A DNA stretch of 39,108 nucleotides from an uncultured Candidatus Saccharibacteria bacterium (GCA_946411935.1 CAMKFS010000003.1:1-39108), one strand, 5' to 3'. Counted from the stretch's first letter, positions 25,623 through 32,187 are shown. Numbers and translations are program-made. The notes: generated by a model from the sequence alone, not told the origin.

Positions 25623-25699
25623 TGGTGGCGGGGGTTGGATTTGAACCAACGACCTTCTGGTTATGGGCCAGACGAGCTACCAGGCTGCTCTACCCCGCG
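25623..25699 (-). tRNA. Initiator tRNA-fMet(CAU), unusual form
   Basis: Acceptor CGCGGGG against CCCCGCC leaves a C1 x C72 mismatch, D stem GAGC/GCTC has the initiator A11-U24 pair, the D loop AGCCTGGTA is as in E. coli, the T arm is GTTGG TTCAAAT CCAAC, and A73 plus CCA are encoded. The anticodon loop reads CCCATAA, so position 33 is C rather than U. The anticodon stem is TCTGG/CCAGA, leaving two rather than three G-C pairs next to the loop. Confidence 0.93.
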
Positions 25700-25719
25700 A
25701 TGACTATATAATTATATAT

Positions 25720-26139
25720 CTAACCAAACAAAAAGTCAAGCCACTCGTCGAGATTTGTGCGTTTTTGGTTAAATTTATTATCAATTTCAGAATATTTATT
25801 AACTGCGCTCTCGGAATTTTCCGGAAGAATTACCATAGTTTCGCCTTCGAGCATCATGCCTTGCTTTTCGCGTGCCATAATCTCCTGATACTCCTCGGTA
25901 TTGTAATAATTCTGTTCGAATTTAAGCGTATCAACTTCAAGTTTTAGCTTCTCTGACTGAAGCGTAATTTCCTTCAGCTTCTGCTCGAGTTGCCAGTTGC
26001 GCGTAGTCGCCGTAATGGCATTATAGGTAAAAACGAGACCAAGAATCAGCGCCGCCGCAGCCGAAATATTATGCACGGTCAAATAATCTTTCTTCGTATA
26101 GTAGCGAAGACGACGCAGCTGAGTCTTAATTTTATCCAT
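25720..26139 (-). CDS. FtsB/DivIC-like septum formation initiator
   Basis: 139 aa with a cytoplasmic basic N-terminus (TQLRRLRYYTKKDY). One membrane helix (~28-47, AAAALILGLVFTYNAIT) follows, then a coiled coil (NWQLEQKLKEITLQSEKLKLEVDTLKFEQNYY) and the family-type TEEYQEIMAREKQGMMLEGETMVILPE. That layout and the ARE-x-x-GM-x-x-GE ending match FtsB/DivIC proteins of the divisome. TATAAT lies 6 nt before the ATG. Confidence 0.88.
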   Translation of the reverse strand: MDKIKTQLRRLRYYTKKDYLTVHNISAAAALILGLVFTYNAITATTRNWQLEQKLKEITLQSEKLKLEVDTLKFEQNYYNTEEYQEIMAREKQGMMLEGETMVILPENSESAVNKYSEIDNKFNQKRTNLDEWLDFLFG

Positions 26140-26145
26140 AAGGAT

Positions 26146-26151
26146 ATTATA
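26146..26151 (-). promoter_or_regulatory. Extended -10 box, leaderless geometry (ftsB-like gene)
   Basis: TGTTATAAT on minus, 6 nt before the ATG. Confidence 0.65.
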
Positions 26152-26189
26152 ACATCACAGATGCGTTAGGCGTACTATCGGAACTGTGG

Positions 26190-26195
26190 TAGAAT
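26190..26195 (+). promoter_or_regulatory. Extended -10 box of tRNA-Ile2
   Basis: TGGTAGAAT ends 10 nt before the tRNA. Confidence 0.5.
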
Positions 26196-26205
26196 TATAA
26201 GGTAT

Positions 26206-26281
26206 GGGGGCATAGCTCAGTGGTTAGAGCAGTCGGCTCATAACCGATTGGTCGCTGGTTCAAACCCAGCTGCCCCCACCA
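26206..26281 (+). tRNA. tRNA with CAU anticodon, probably tRNA-Ile2 (lysidine)
   Basis: Acceptor GGGGGCA/TGCCCCC, D arm GCTC AGTGGTTA GAGC, anticodon loop CTCATAA, T arm GCTGG TTCAAAC CCAGC, A73 and encoded CCA. The D loop, variable region TTGGTC and T arm closely follow E. coli tRNA-Ile2 (k2CAU) rather than elongator tRNA-Met. Assignment to Ile2 is inference; TilS would be needed. Confidence 0.9.
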
Positions 26282-26563
26282 AGAGGAATATAAAGCCGTT
26301 TTTTCGTCATTTTTCCCATGTAAATGGCTGTTAAATACCCTATCAATTTCTGGGGTAATTTTTTGTCGTTTTTTCCAATTTTTCGAGCCATGGATACGGT
26401 TCTACCTCTATAATTTTGGCCGTTAATACCTTGTCATTCGGTTCATATCCTACTTCTTGCTCAATAAGTATGACTGGCGGTCCGATTGATTGCAGAAATG
26501 TCCTGCGTCCCCCTCACTAATCTATTTAGCAAGAATACATGGGCGCTCTTGCTAATATACATA
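26282..26563 (+). other. Non-coding stretch after tRNA-Ile2
   Basis: No convincing gene in either strand. It is AT-rich with T-runs and contains two copies of a GTTAAwACC-like motif (26329-26340 and 26421-26430) that recurs in later gaps. With the promoter and leader that follow, the gene-free interval reaches 26754. Confidence 0.5.
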
Positions 26564-26592
26564 TTGACAAAAATAAAAATCTATGATATAAT
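26564..26592 (+). promoter_or_regulatory. Consensus promoter of the 26755 gene
   Basis: TTGACA, 17-nt spacer, TATAAT, plus an extended TGA before the -10: the best sigma-70 match I found. It is followed by a leader of about 155 nt. Confidence 0.85.
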
Positions 26593-26599
26593 CAAGCAG

Positions 26600-26632
26600 A
26601 TGTTCAAAAAAATGAGCATAGTAGCATCTTAA
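26600..26632 (+). CDS. Possible leaderless 10-aa leader peptide
   Basis: ATG 7 nt after the -10 box opens MFKKMSIVAS then TAA. The spacing is the same as for leaderless genes in this window, so initiation here is plausible. It lies at the head of the long leader of the 26755 gene. No homology is known to me. Confidence 0.3.
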   Translation: MFKKMSIVAS

Positions 26633-26754
26633 AAAATTTGTGGAATAGTGATCATTTGTGTAAAAAGATTTGGCGAAAGAAATGTTTTAAAGAAATTGAT
26701 GAAGAAATTGGATTTTAAGAAGAATCGCCAAGAACACAAAAAGGAGGTACTGTT

Positions 26755-27219
26755 ATGGAACTCTATATTCACTATGGCTCCACAAATTTCGACCCTAGTT
26801 ACTTTGCGCAGGTTACCAACCGAGACACGCTCAGAGTCAAGCCTGACGGCGGGCTCTGGGCCTCTCGCGTTGATGCGAAATACGGTTGGCGCGATTGGTG
26901 CGAAAATGCAGAATTCGGGCTCGAGAGCCTGAAAACTCATTTTTGTTTCCTAATTACGCCTGCCGCAAAGGTCTTTCATCTTTACACCAGTAAAGATTTA
27001 GACCGCCTGCCGCATCGTAACGACTGCCACGATCAATGGGAGTTCTATCCGGATTTTGAGCAGATGGTAACAGATGGCTGGGATGCCATCGAGCTCCATC
27101 TTTCAGATACGGATATAAGCTGGGGCAACGATAGTCTGCATTTTCGGCTTTATGGCTGGGATTGTGACTCAATCCTGATCATGAACCCCAAGATCATCTC
27201 ACCCGTTACCCATATCTAG
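26755..27219 (+). CDS. Uncharacterised 154-aa protein
   Basis: Soluble protein with LYIHYGSTNFDPSYF near the start, KPDGGLWASRVDAKYGWRDWC at about 30-50, and a C-terminal WDAIELHLSDTD...LYGWDCDSILIMNP. The combination of an early H-x-G-S, a central K-P-x-G-G-L-W-x-S and a late acidic block is reminiscent of ADP-ribosyltransferase-fold proteins, but I cannot establish this. AAAGGAGGT lies 8 nt before the ATG. It is monocistronic with a strong promoter, long leader and terminator. Confidence 0.8.
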   Translation: MELYIHYGSTNFDPSYFAQVTNRDTLRVKPDGGLWASRVDAKYGWRDWCENAEFGLESLKTHFCFLITPAAKVFHLYTSKDLDRLPHRNDCHDQWEFYPDFEQMVTDGWDAIELHLSDTDISWGNDSLHFRLYGWDCDSILIMNPKIISPVTHI

Positions 27220-27223
27220 GCAG

Positions 27224-27256
27224 AAAAGTCCTCGGCAACCAGCCGGGACTTTTTTA
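27224..27256 (+). terminator. Intrinsic terminator after the 26755 gene
   Basis: AAAAGTCC-CGG ... CCG-GGACTTTTTT hairpin with T-run. Confidence 0.85.
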
Positions 27257-27340
27257 TTTATGAACAACCTTCTATGCGTGACTGAGCATCAACCATCACA
27301 CTCATAGTTCTGTAGTTTTTTATATATCCTCCTTATATAC

Positions 27341-27380
27341 TGTTAATGCCTGAATAATTCGCCCCCACCAGATTTTATAC
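27341..27380 (+). repeat. Imperfect repeat with tRNA 3'-end sequence, copy 1
   Basis: GCCTGAATAATTCGCCCCCACCAGATTTTAT. Its GCCCCCACCA (27361-27370) is identical to the last ten bases of tRNA-Ile2. A second, diverged copy lies at 28639-28677. Confidence 0.5.
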
Positions 27381-27382
27381 GA

Positions 27383-27405
27383 GTCGGCATTTTCGCCGAT
27401 TTTTT
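27383..27405 (+). terminator. Terminator-like hairpin after repeat copy 1
   Basis: TCGGC ATTTTC GCCGA then TTTTTT. No plus-strand gene directly precedes it. Confidence 0.55.
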
Positions 27406-27448
27406 AGTAGCAATCTATTAAGCCTCTTGAATTGTAAAGCAAGCGGCA

Positions 27449-27477
27449 AAAGAAAACCTCGTACGTTAGTACGAGGT
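27449..27477 (-). terminator. Intrinsic terminator overlapping the 3' end of the 27466 gene
   Basis: ACCTCGTAC TAAC GTACGAGGT TTTCTTTT on minus; the TAA stop lies in the loop. Confidence 0.85.
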
Positions 27478-27873
27478 AAGAGACTGGAGCGCCTTGAGCG
27501 ATTTCTCGAACATCGGCGTCAGTTGCGGATTCAGGTTTTTATCAATCAGCGCCTTGAACATCTCGATGCGCTTCTCAATATAAGCCTTTCTTTCGGACTC
27601 CGGCATGACAGCGATTATCATCTTGTCGATTTCACTACACCGCATGTCCGGATCGCCCACAAGGGGTGCAAGGTGCTTGCATCGGCCCTGACAGATACAC
27701 TCGTGAATCGCGGCGTATTTTGCATACGAATCGCTTGCTCTTTCATCAACGAAGACCTGGTCGGTCTCGCCATCAGAGGCAAAGTACACGAGGCTGTCTG
27801 TGCCAAACTGACTAGCGAAGTCAGTCCTACCGAGTGCAACAACAATGAGGCTGCCAGCAAACTCAATCATCAT
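27466..27873 (-). CDS. Uncharacterised 135-aa protein with HECIC motif
   Basis: A soluble protein of unknown family. The centre reads AAIHECICQGRCKH (H57, E58, C59, C61, C65, H67), with another Cys near residue 79; this cluster could bind a metal. The first strand is hydrophobic (EFAGSLIVVALGR). The C-terminal half is helical (ESERKAYIEKRIEMFKALIDKNL). AGGAGG 7 nt before the first of two tandem ATG codons decides the start. Own promoter at 27919-27946 and own terminator. Confidence 0.78.
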   Translation of the reverse strand: MMIEFAGSLIVVALGRTDFASQFGTDSLVYFASDGETDQVFVDERASDSYAKYAAIHECICQGRCKHLAPLVGDPDMRCSEIDKMIIAVMPESERKAYIEKRIEMFKALIDKNLNPQLTPMFEKSLKALQSLTSY

Positions 27874-27918
27874 ATTATCCCCTCCTATTAGATATCTCCT
27901 GTTGCAAGCTGCCTTATT

Positions 27919-27946
27919 ATTATAACATACTCTTAATATTAGTCAA
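27919..27946 (-). promoter_or_regulatory. Promoter of the 27466 gene
   Basis: On minus: TTGACT, 16-nt spacer, TATAAT with extended TGT. Confidence 0.7.
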
Positions 27947-28064
27947 GCAAGATAACAAATATGTAATTGAATATTGTTCTAATGATAGAATTAGACACTA
28001 TTTCACCCCTGTAAACTTGTCTGTTAATACCCTTCTTTAGCCCATGCATTTTTATTGAAAATGA

Positions 28065-28070
28065 TATAAT
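28065..28070 (+). promoter_or_regulatory. Extended -10 box, leaderless geometry (28078 gene)
   Basis: TGATATAAT ends 7 nt before the ATG; no Shine-Dalgarno sequence. Confidence 0.7.
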
Positions 28071-28077
28071 CGAACAT

Positions 28078-28644
28078 ATGAATACAAAAATCGCGTTGTT
28101 AGTCCATGGCTATAATGGCGTTCCGAAGATTTATGAATACTTTCAAAAAGAGCTTAAAAGAAATGGATACAATGTTATAATTCCGGAATTTCCGGTTCGC
28201 GAAGATATCACGATTGGCAGCTATTTTGAAGTTTTTGACAAATATAAAGACCAAATAAATCCGGAAACGATTCTAATTGGCCATTCAATTGGAAATGCCA
28301 TGATTGTAAAGTATCTATCCGCTAATAATCTCTCAGCTAAGGCATACATTGGACTAGCCGGATTCGGAAACCCATTTATCGTTAATGGACGTGATGATCT
28401 AAATAAAGTAGTAGAGCCTCTCGGTTTAACAGACATAGAGACGAATGGTTTTAAGAAACTTGTCGAAAAGAGATATGCAATTTATAGCAATAACGACCAT
28501 ATCGTTCCGTTCGGTAACCTACAAGAGTTTCCGAAGATGATAGGTGCGGAAGAATTTTTAGTGCCAGGAATTGGCCATATGGGCAAGAAAAGCGGCCTCG
28601 AAGAATTGCCGATCGTTATCGAGTTGATTATTAATAATTGTTAA
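28078..28644 (+). CDS. RBBP9/YdeN-like alpha/beta serine hydrolase
   Basis: 188 aa. KIALLVHGYNG carries the oxyanion region; LIGHSIGNAMIVKYL is the nucleophile elbow with Ser. YSNNDHIVPF holds the acid Asp and GIGHMGKKSG the catalytic His, giving a complete triad in RBBP9/YdeN (PF06821-like) order. Substrate unknown, probably a small ester or peptide. Leaderless promoter, unlike its orphan neighbours. Confidence 0.88.
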   Translation: MNTKIALLVHGYNGVPKIYEYFQKELKRNGYNVIIPEFPVREDITIGSYFEVFDKYKDQINPETILIGHSIGNAMIVKYLSANNLSAKAYIGLAGFGNPFIVNGRDDLNKVVEPLGLTDIETNGFKKLVEKRYAIYSNNDHIVPFGNLQEFPKMIGAEEFLVPGIGHMGKKSGLEELPIVIELIINNC

Positions 28645-28677
28645 AGCCTGAACAATTCATTCCCACCAGATTTTATG
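28639..28677 (+). repeat. Imperfect repeat, copy 2
   Basis: GCCTGAACAATTCATTCCCACCAGATTTTAT, diverged from copy 1 at 27341-27380 mainly in the middle; it begins just after the hydrolase stop. Confidence 0.5.
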
Positions 28678-28681
28678 TATT

Positions 28682-28706
28682 AAAAAGGCGAGCACTAGGC
28701 TCGCCA
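28682..28706 (-). terminator. Intrinsic terminator after cdd
   Basis: GGCGAGC / GCTCGCC hairpin with TTTTT on minus. It may also end the hydrolase transcript on plus. Confidence 0.8.
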
Positions 28707-28711
28707 ATTTC

Positions 28712-29101
28712 TTATTCTAGATCTGATTCGTCGAATGGATGCGGGCAGAGTTCTTCGACGGTGTATTTCTCGAATTTACCGTCATTTGCGTAGAAATATA
28801 GCGGCACATCTTTATCGAATAGTTCGCTAATAACCTGTCTACAAGCAAAACAGCTGGTGCTGACTTTATTGCTATCCGCACATAGGCAATGCAGCTCCTT
28901 GAAATCACCCTTCTTGTAGCCTTGACTAATCGCACTCAAGATTGCGCTTCTCTCCGAGCAAATAGACGAGCCGTAGGCGGCGTTTTCGACGTTTACGCCC
29001 GGAATTTCCCTGCCGTCTTTCATGATCAGAATCGTAGCCACCCTGAAGTGCGAATATGGACTATACGAATTTTTTGCAAGTTCTAACAACTTATTTATCA
29101 T
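28712..29101 (-). CDS. cdd: Cytidine deaminase
   Basis: Zinc enzyme of pyrimidine salvage. AYSPYSHF-type motif (NSYSPYSHFRVA), GVNVENAAYGSSICSERSAI (zinc Cys and catalytic Glu as C-S-E), and SCFACRQVI, the P-C-x-x-C zinc pair with Ser replacing the usual Pro. At 129 aa it fits the homotetrameric class. The track starts at a TTG (29140); GGAGGT 7 nt before ATG 29101 supports the shorter form. Fits a nucleotide-scavenging lifestyle. Confidence 0.93.
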   Translation of the reverse strand: MINKLLELAKNSYSPYSHFRVATILIMKDGREIPGVNVENAAYGSSICSERSAILSAISQGYKKGDFKELHCLCADSNKVSTSCFACRQVISELFDKDVPLYFYANDGKFEKYTVEELCPHPFDESDLE

Positions 29102-29188
29102 GCTCTTTACCTCCAAACTGTACAAGATCTCCAGAAACAATAAAAAAACAACTCGCTTTTATCACCTCCCTAGCGTGAGTATTCTTAT

Positions 29189-29216
29189 ATTATAACATAT
29201 TTTCATGGTTTGTTAA
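29189..29216 (-). promoter_or_regulatory. Promoter of cdd
   Basis: On minus: TTAACA, 16-nt spacer, TATAAT with extended TGT. The leader is about 80 nt and holds a second GGGAGG site upstream. Confidence 0.6.
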
Positions 29217-29249
29217 TATCTCATTCTCGATTTGGATTATCTTTTACTA

Positions 29250-29278
29250 TTGACAAATGTACGCGCATATGGTTTAAT
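29250..29278 (+). promoter_or_regulatory. Promoter of the 29417 gene
   Basis: TTGACA, 17-nt spacer, TTTAAT with extended TGG. The leader is about 130 nt and contains a second GGAGG (near 29320) with no obvious ATG start. Confidence 0.7.
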
Positions 29279-29416
29279 TAGGTAACTGCTAGTTTTGAGC
29301 CTAGAGAGTATCTTTAAAGCGGAGGATTAAAAGTATAATTGTCGTAAATCTAGAATTAAGCCTGAGTAATAATTCAGAAAAGCTTGATGGAATCTATTGA
29401 AAAGGAGGCGATATAG

Positions 29417-30217
29417 ATGACTAAGGAAGAAATTAGCAATACAATACTTAGTCTGCACACTGATGAAGAAATAGTCGATTTTGTTGAAAGAAGAATTGAT
29501 GAATTAGAGGAAAATTCCATAGAAACAACCGTAGGTCAGAATTATACCGTATCATTCAGAGAGTATATTTCTAAGAAAACACATTACAAGGCTGGAGACA
29601 GATTCGAAAGAGGAGAATGTCCCGATTTAGTATATGACGATATTATACCTTATATTAATATCGTAAAAGTGATTAGGAAGAATGGTTGGTATACCGAACT
29701 TTTCTTATTTACCGCCATATACTTCGAGCTGGAAGGTTATTCGCCGATCGATAGCGACTTAGGCGCACTCGCAACCAGAGCATTCACCTATCTGGAAAAT
29801 ATAGGCAAAAGAGTATCTATCAAACAGATTAGAGATAAAGGATGCGCATTTTGTTCCGAAAGAGCTGGGATGGCCCATAATATTTTTAAGTTTTTAGGGG
29901 TCGATTCTGAGGTCGTAATCGGATACAGAGATTCTGAACGACATGCATATAACCTTGTTTATCCAAATGGATATGGCAATGAGCCTATGGTGATTTTCGA
30001 TCCATCATTTTCCGTAAAATTCATTAAAAAAGATCATGGATTAGCGGCCGGTTATTTTAAAGCTCTACGAAGAGAAGATTACGAAAAATTAATGTCTGGG
30101 GCACCAATAAAAATAGAGCTGTCAAAAACAGAGAAAAACTATAGGCAGTTTTATGATTTGGGAGAAGAGTATATCTTTAGTGGAGATACTCCATCTTATA
30201 TTGCTAGCTTAGACTAA
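29417..30217 (+). CDS. Transglutaminase-like cysteine protein
   Basis: 266 aa, no signal peptide. KGCAFCSERAGMAHNIFKFLGVDSEVVIGY (Cys146) is followed by ERHAYNLVYP (His176) and MVIFDPSFS (Asp195). Order, spacing and surrounding residues match the Cys-His-Asp core of transglutaminase-like/papain-fold proteins, where the Cys helix is followed by a GV-x-x-x-VV-GY strand. It may be a protease, amidase or crosslinking enzyme; the substrate is unknown. AAAGGAGGCG before the ATG. Monocistronic, with its own promoter and terminator. Confidence 0.8.
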   Translation: MTKEEISNTILSLHTDEEIVDFVERRIDELEENSIETTVGQNYTVSFREYISKKTHYKAGDRFERGECPDLVYDDIIPYINIVKVIRKNGWYTELFLFTAIYFELEGYSPIDSDLGALATRAFTYLENIGKRVSIKQIRDKGCAFCSERAGMAHNIFKFLGVDSEVVIGYRDSERHAYNLVYPNGYGNEPMVIFDPSFSVKFIKKDHGLAAGYFKALRREDYEKLMSGAPIKIELSKTEKNYRQFYDLGEEYIFSGDTPSYIASLD

Positions 30218-30236
30218 AATCCTCCATGTATTCCGG

Positions 30237-30269
30237 ATGCGTAGGACTCATTTGCCCTACGCATTTTTT
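30237..30269 (+). terminator. Intrinsic terminator after the 29417 gene
   Basis: ATGCGTAGG / CCTACGCAT hairpin followed by TTTTT. Confidence 0.85.
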
Positions 30270-30299
30270 ATTTAAATGTTCATATTACCGTTAACAGTA

Positions 30300-30328
30300 T
30301 TGCATTATTACGTTATTTATGGTATAAT
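30300..30328 (+). promoter_or_regulatory. Promoter of the 30381 gene
   Basis: TTGCAT, 17-nt spacer, TATAAT with extended TGG. Leader about 45-50 nt. Confidence 0.75.
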
Positions 30329-30380
30329 TATAAGAGGCACCCTTCTGGGCGCACTTTAAAAAGAAGGAAGGTGATTTACC

Positions 30381-31196
30381 TTGCAAAATGATTTCTTCAA
30401 AGAAAAGGAAGAAGCTTGGGCTATCTTCAGAAAAGAGGCGGCTAAGGTAGACGTCGAAACACGTATCAATGTTCTTGCTTTCAATATCTACAATGACGCG
30501 AGAATCGAGTATCAGAATCTGCTCAAAGATATCGAAGAAGCAAAGAAGATTTGGGACGAATTTAATAAGTTTAAGAAAGAAACTGAAGCCAAAATCAGCG
30601 AACTCTATAAACTTAGCGCACAAGAACATAGCCAAATGTGTGAGAGTTTTGCGCTCTCAAAACAGGCTAGAGATGAGAAAAAGGGATTTTTAGCCGACGA
30701 TTATTCAAAACTCGGTATAGAACATCGCGAAAAGCGTGACGCAATCAACGAAGAGATAAACGAGTTAAAGCAGGAAATCTTCGGTGCAAAAAAGAGAGCG
30801 AAGTCGAAAGCAAAATACATTGATTCAACAGTTCTCGAAGATGCCAAAGATCTCATGGATCATTGGAAGAAAAAGTATTCCGAACAAAATGACAAGGTCG
30901 AAGCAATCAAGAAGCATTGCGAAGATCTCAGAATTGAAGCCTCAAAGGCGCAGAAAAGATATGAAAATATGAAGAAGCCAAAAGACGACGATGTCGTAAA
31001 TAGAAGTTACGACACGACACTAGCGCACTATAATGAGTTAAAAATTGAATACGAAAAGATCCTCGCAGAAGATGCAGAAATAATGAAGGATCTTGAGAGA
31101 TGTAACAAGTTGGAAGCGCGTTTTAGACGAGACAGCGACATTTTTAGAAGAAAGGTTAAAAAAATTTGGTCGTTAGAACGAGCTAATGCTAAGTAG
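30381..31196 (+). CDS. Coiled-coil protein of unknown function
   Basis: 271 aa, almost entirely charged helix (Lys, Glu, Ala, Arg), consistent with a long coiled coil (EEAKKIWDEFNKFKKETEAKISEL; KAQKRYENMKKPKDDDVV marks a break). No signal peptide, membrane segment or enzymatic motif. The start is TTG, 8-9 nt after GGAAGGTG, and no in-frame ATG lies near the 5' end. A structural or scaffold role is possible but unproven. Monocistronic, with a good promoter and terminator. Confidence 0.8.
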   Translation: MQNDFFKEKEEAWAIFRKEAAKVDVETRINVLAFNIYNDARIEYQNLLKDIEEAKKIWDEFNKFKKETEAKISELYKLSAQEHSQMCESFALSKQARDEKKGFLADDYSKLGIEHREKRDAINEEINELKQEIFGAKKRAKSKAKYIDSTVLEDAKDLMDHWKKKYSEQNDKVEAIKKHCEDLRIEASKAQKRYENMKKPKDDDVVNRSYDTTLAHYNELKIEYEKILAEDAEIMKDLERCNKLEARFRRDSDIFRRKVKKIWSLERANAK

Positions 31197-31215
31197 GTCA
31201 ATCACTATAAACCGT

Positions 31216-31247
31216 AAGCGCTGAGCGATATTGCTCGGCGCTTTTTT
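31216..31247 (+). terminator. Intrinsic terminator after the 30381 gene
   Basis: AAGCGC-GAGC ... GCTC-GCGCTTTTTT. The T-run abuts the stop codon of the convergent transporter gene. Confidence 0.85.
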
Positions 31248-32175
31248 AATGCAGCAAAAGCAGCCAGACCATTGCTGGCATCGTAATTAACGAGAGAATA
31301 GTAGAAATCGTGACAAGCTCGGAAGACTCAATATCATTACCGCCATATTTCGCCGCAAAAAGGCCGAGGCTCGTAGCAGTCGGCAGAGTCTGGATAATCG
31401 TACAGACAATAACCACCTCATCCGGAAAATTCAAAAATCGGAGCAGAAAATATGTCATAACTGGACCAAGAATCAGCTGAATTACCGCCGTAACAGTAAG
31501 ACGCCACTTTTTGAGAAGCTTGCGGAAGTCGGCATGACTCAACATGAAACCAATACAAATAATCGAGAGTGTCGTAGTGGCATTGCCCGTGAACTGCGCG
31601 GCATCCATAACGAAGCCCGGGAAGCGAATTCCAGAGAGAAACATTGCCATACCAAGAAATACTGCGATAATATTCGGGTTTTTAATAATACCCCAAAAGA
31701 GCTTCGAGGTGAGCTTGCGTTCAAACAAATAGACACCATAGGAGAACAGCGCAATATTAAACGCAATAATAAAGCCGCAGTACGGAATAATTCCCTGTTC
31801 ACCGAAAACGCTCGAGATAATTGGATAACCTAGGAAGGTTGCATTGTTGAATATGAGCGCGAACTGAGACTCAAAACGGAGTTCGCCTTTATAGAAATGT
31901 TTATTAAAAATAATTCGGCTCGCAAAGATAAGAGCCATCATTACTATGACACCGGCAGCCAGACCTTTGAAGAAGAGGTCGGAAGTTTCCTCGCTGAATT
32001 CTGACGGGAAAGCGACAAAAAGCGAGGCTGGCATGAAGACCGTCAAAAGAAGATTGACGAGGCATTTATTTGCCTTCGTATCGATGAGCTTTGCCTTGCC
32101 AAGAATAAAGCCTAGGATCAAGATAATCGCAATAGTGCCGAGACGTGAATAGAAAAGCTCAAGCGGAATATTCAT
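31246..32175 (-). CDS. AEC-family transporter (auxin efflux carrier/malate permease-like)
   Basis: 309 aa with about ten membrane helices. Family blocks include LGFILGKAKLID, NNATFLGYPIISSVFGEQGI (the characteristic NxxFLGxP element), and a C-terminal ATSLGLFAAKYGGN with preceding TLPTA. Members export organic acids or amino-acid-like anions; the substrate is not predictable. TATAAT lies 6 nt before the ATG; no Shine-Dalgarno sequence. Confidence 0.92.
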   Translation of the reverse strand: MNIPLELFYSRLGTIAIILILGFILGKAKLIDTKANKCLVNLLLTVFMPASLFVAFPSEFSEETSDLFFKGLAAGVIVMMALIFASRIIFNKHFYKGELRFESQFALIFNNATFLGYPIISSVFGEQGIIPYCGFIIAFNIALFSYGVYLFERKLTSKLFWGIIKNPNIIAVFLGMAMFLSGIRFPGFVMDAAQFTGNATTTLSIICIGFMLSHADFRKLLKKWRLTVTAVIQLILGPVMTYFLLRFLNFPDEVVIVCTIIQTLPTATSLGLFAAKYGGNDIESSELVTISTILSLITMPAMVWLLLLH

Positions 32176-32181
32176 ACTCTA

Positions 32182-32187
32182 ATTATA
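32182..32187 (-). promoter_or_regulatory. -10 box, leaderless geometry (AEC transporter)
   Basis: TATAAT on minus, 6 nt before the ATG. Confidence 0.65.

Noticed and set aside
26648-26932. 94-aa plus-strand ORF starting in the 26755 leader
   Set aside because: GTG start without ribosome site; overlaps the Shine-Dalgarno and first 60 codons of the 26755 gene in another frame. A Lys-rich start reflects the AT-rich leader.
27427-27891. 154-aa plus-strand ORF
   Set aside because: Antisense to the 27466 gene, which has AGGAGG, a promoter and a terminator in the right places.
29300-29400. Upstream reading frame after the second GGAGG in the 29417 leader
   Set aside because: Would need an ATT or ATA start; no ATG, GTG or TTG start at a useful distance, so not called.
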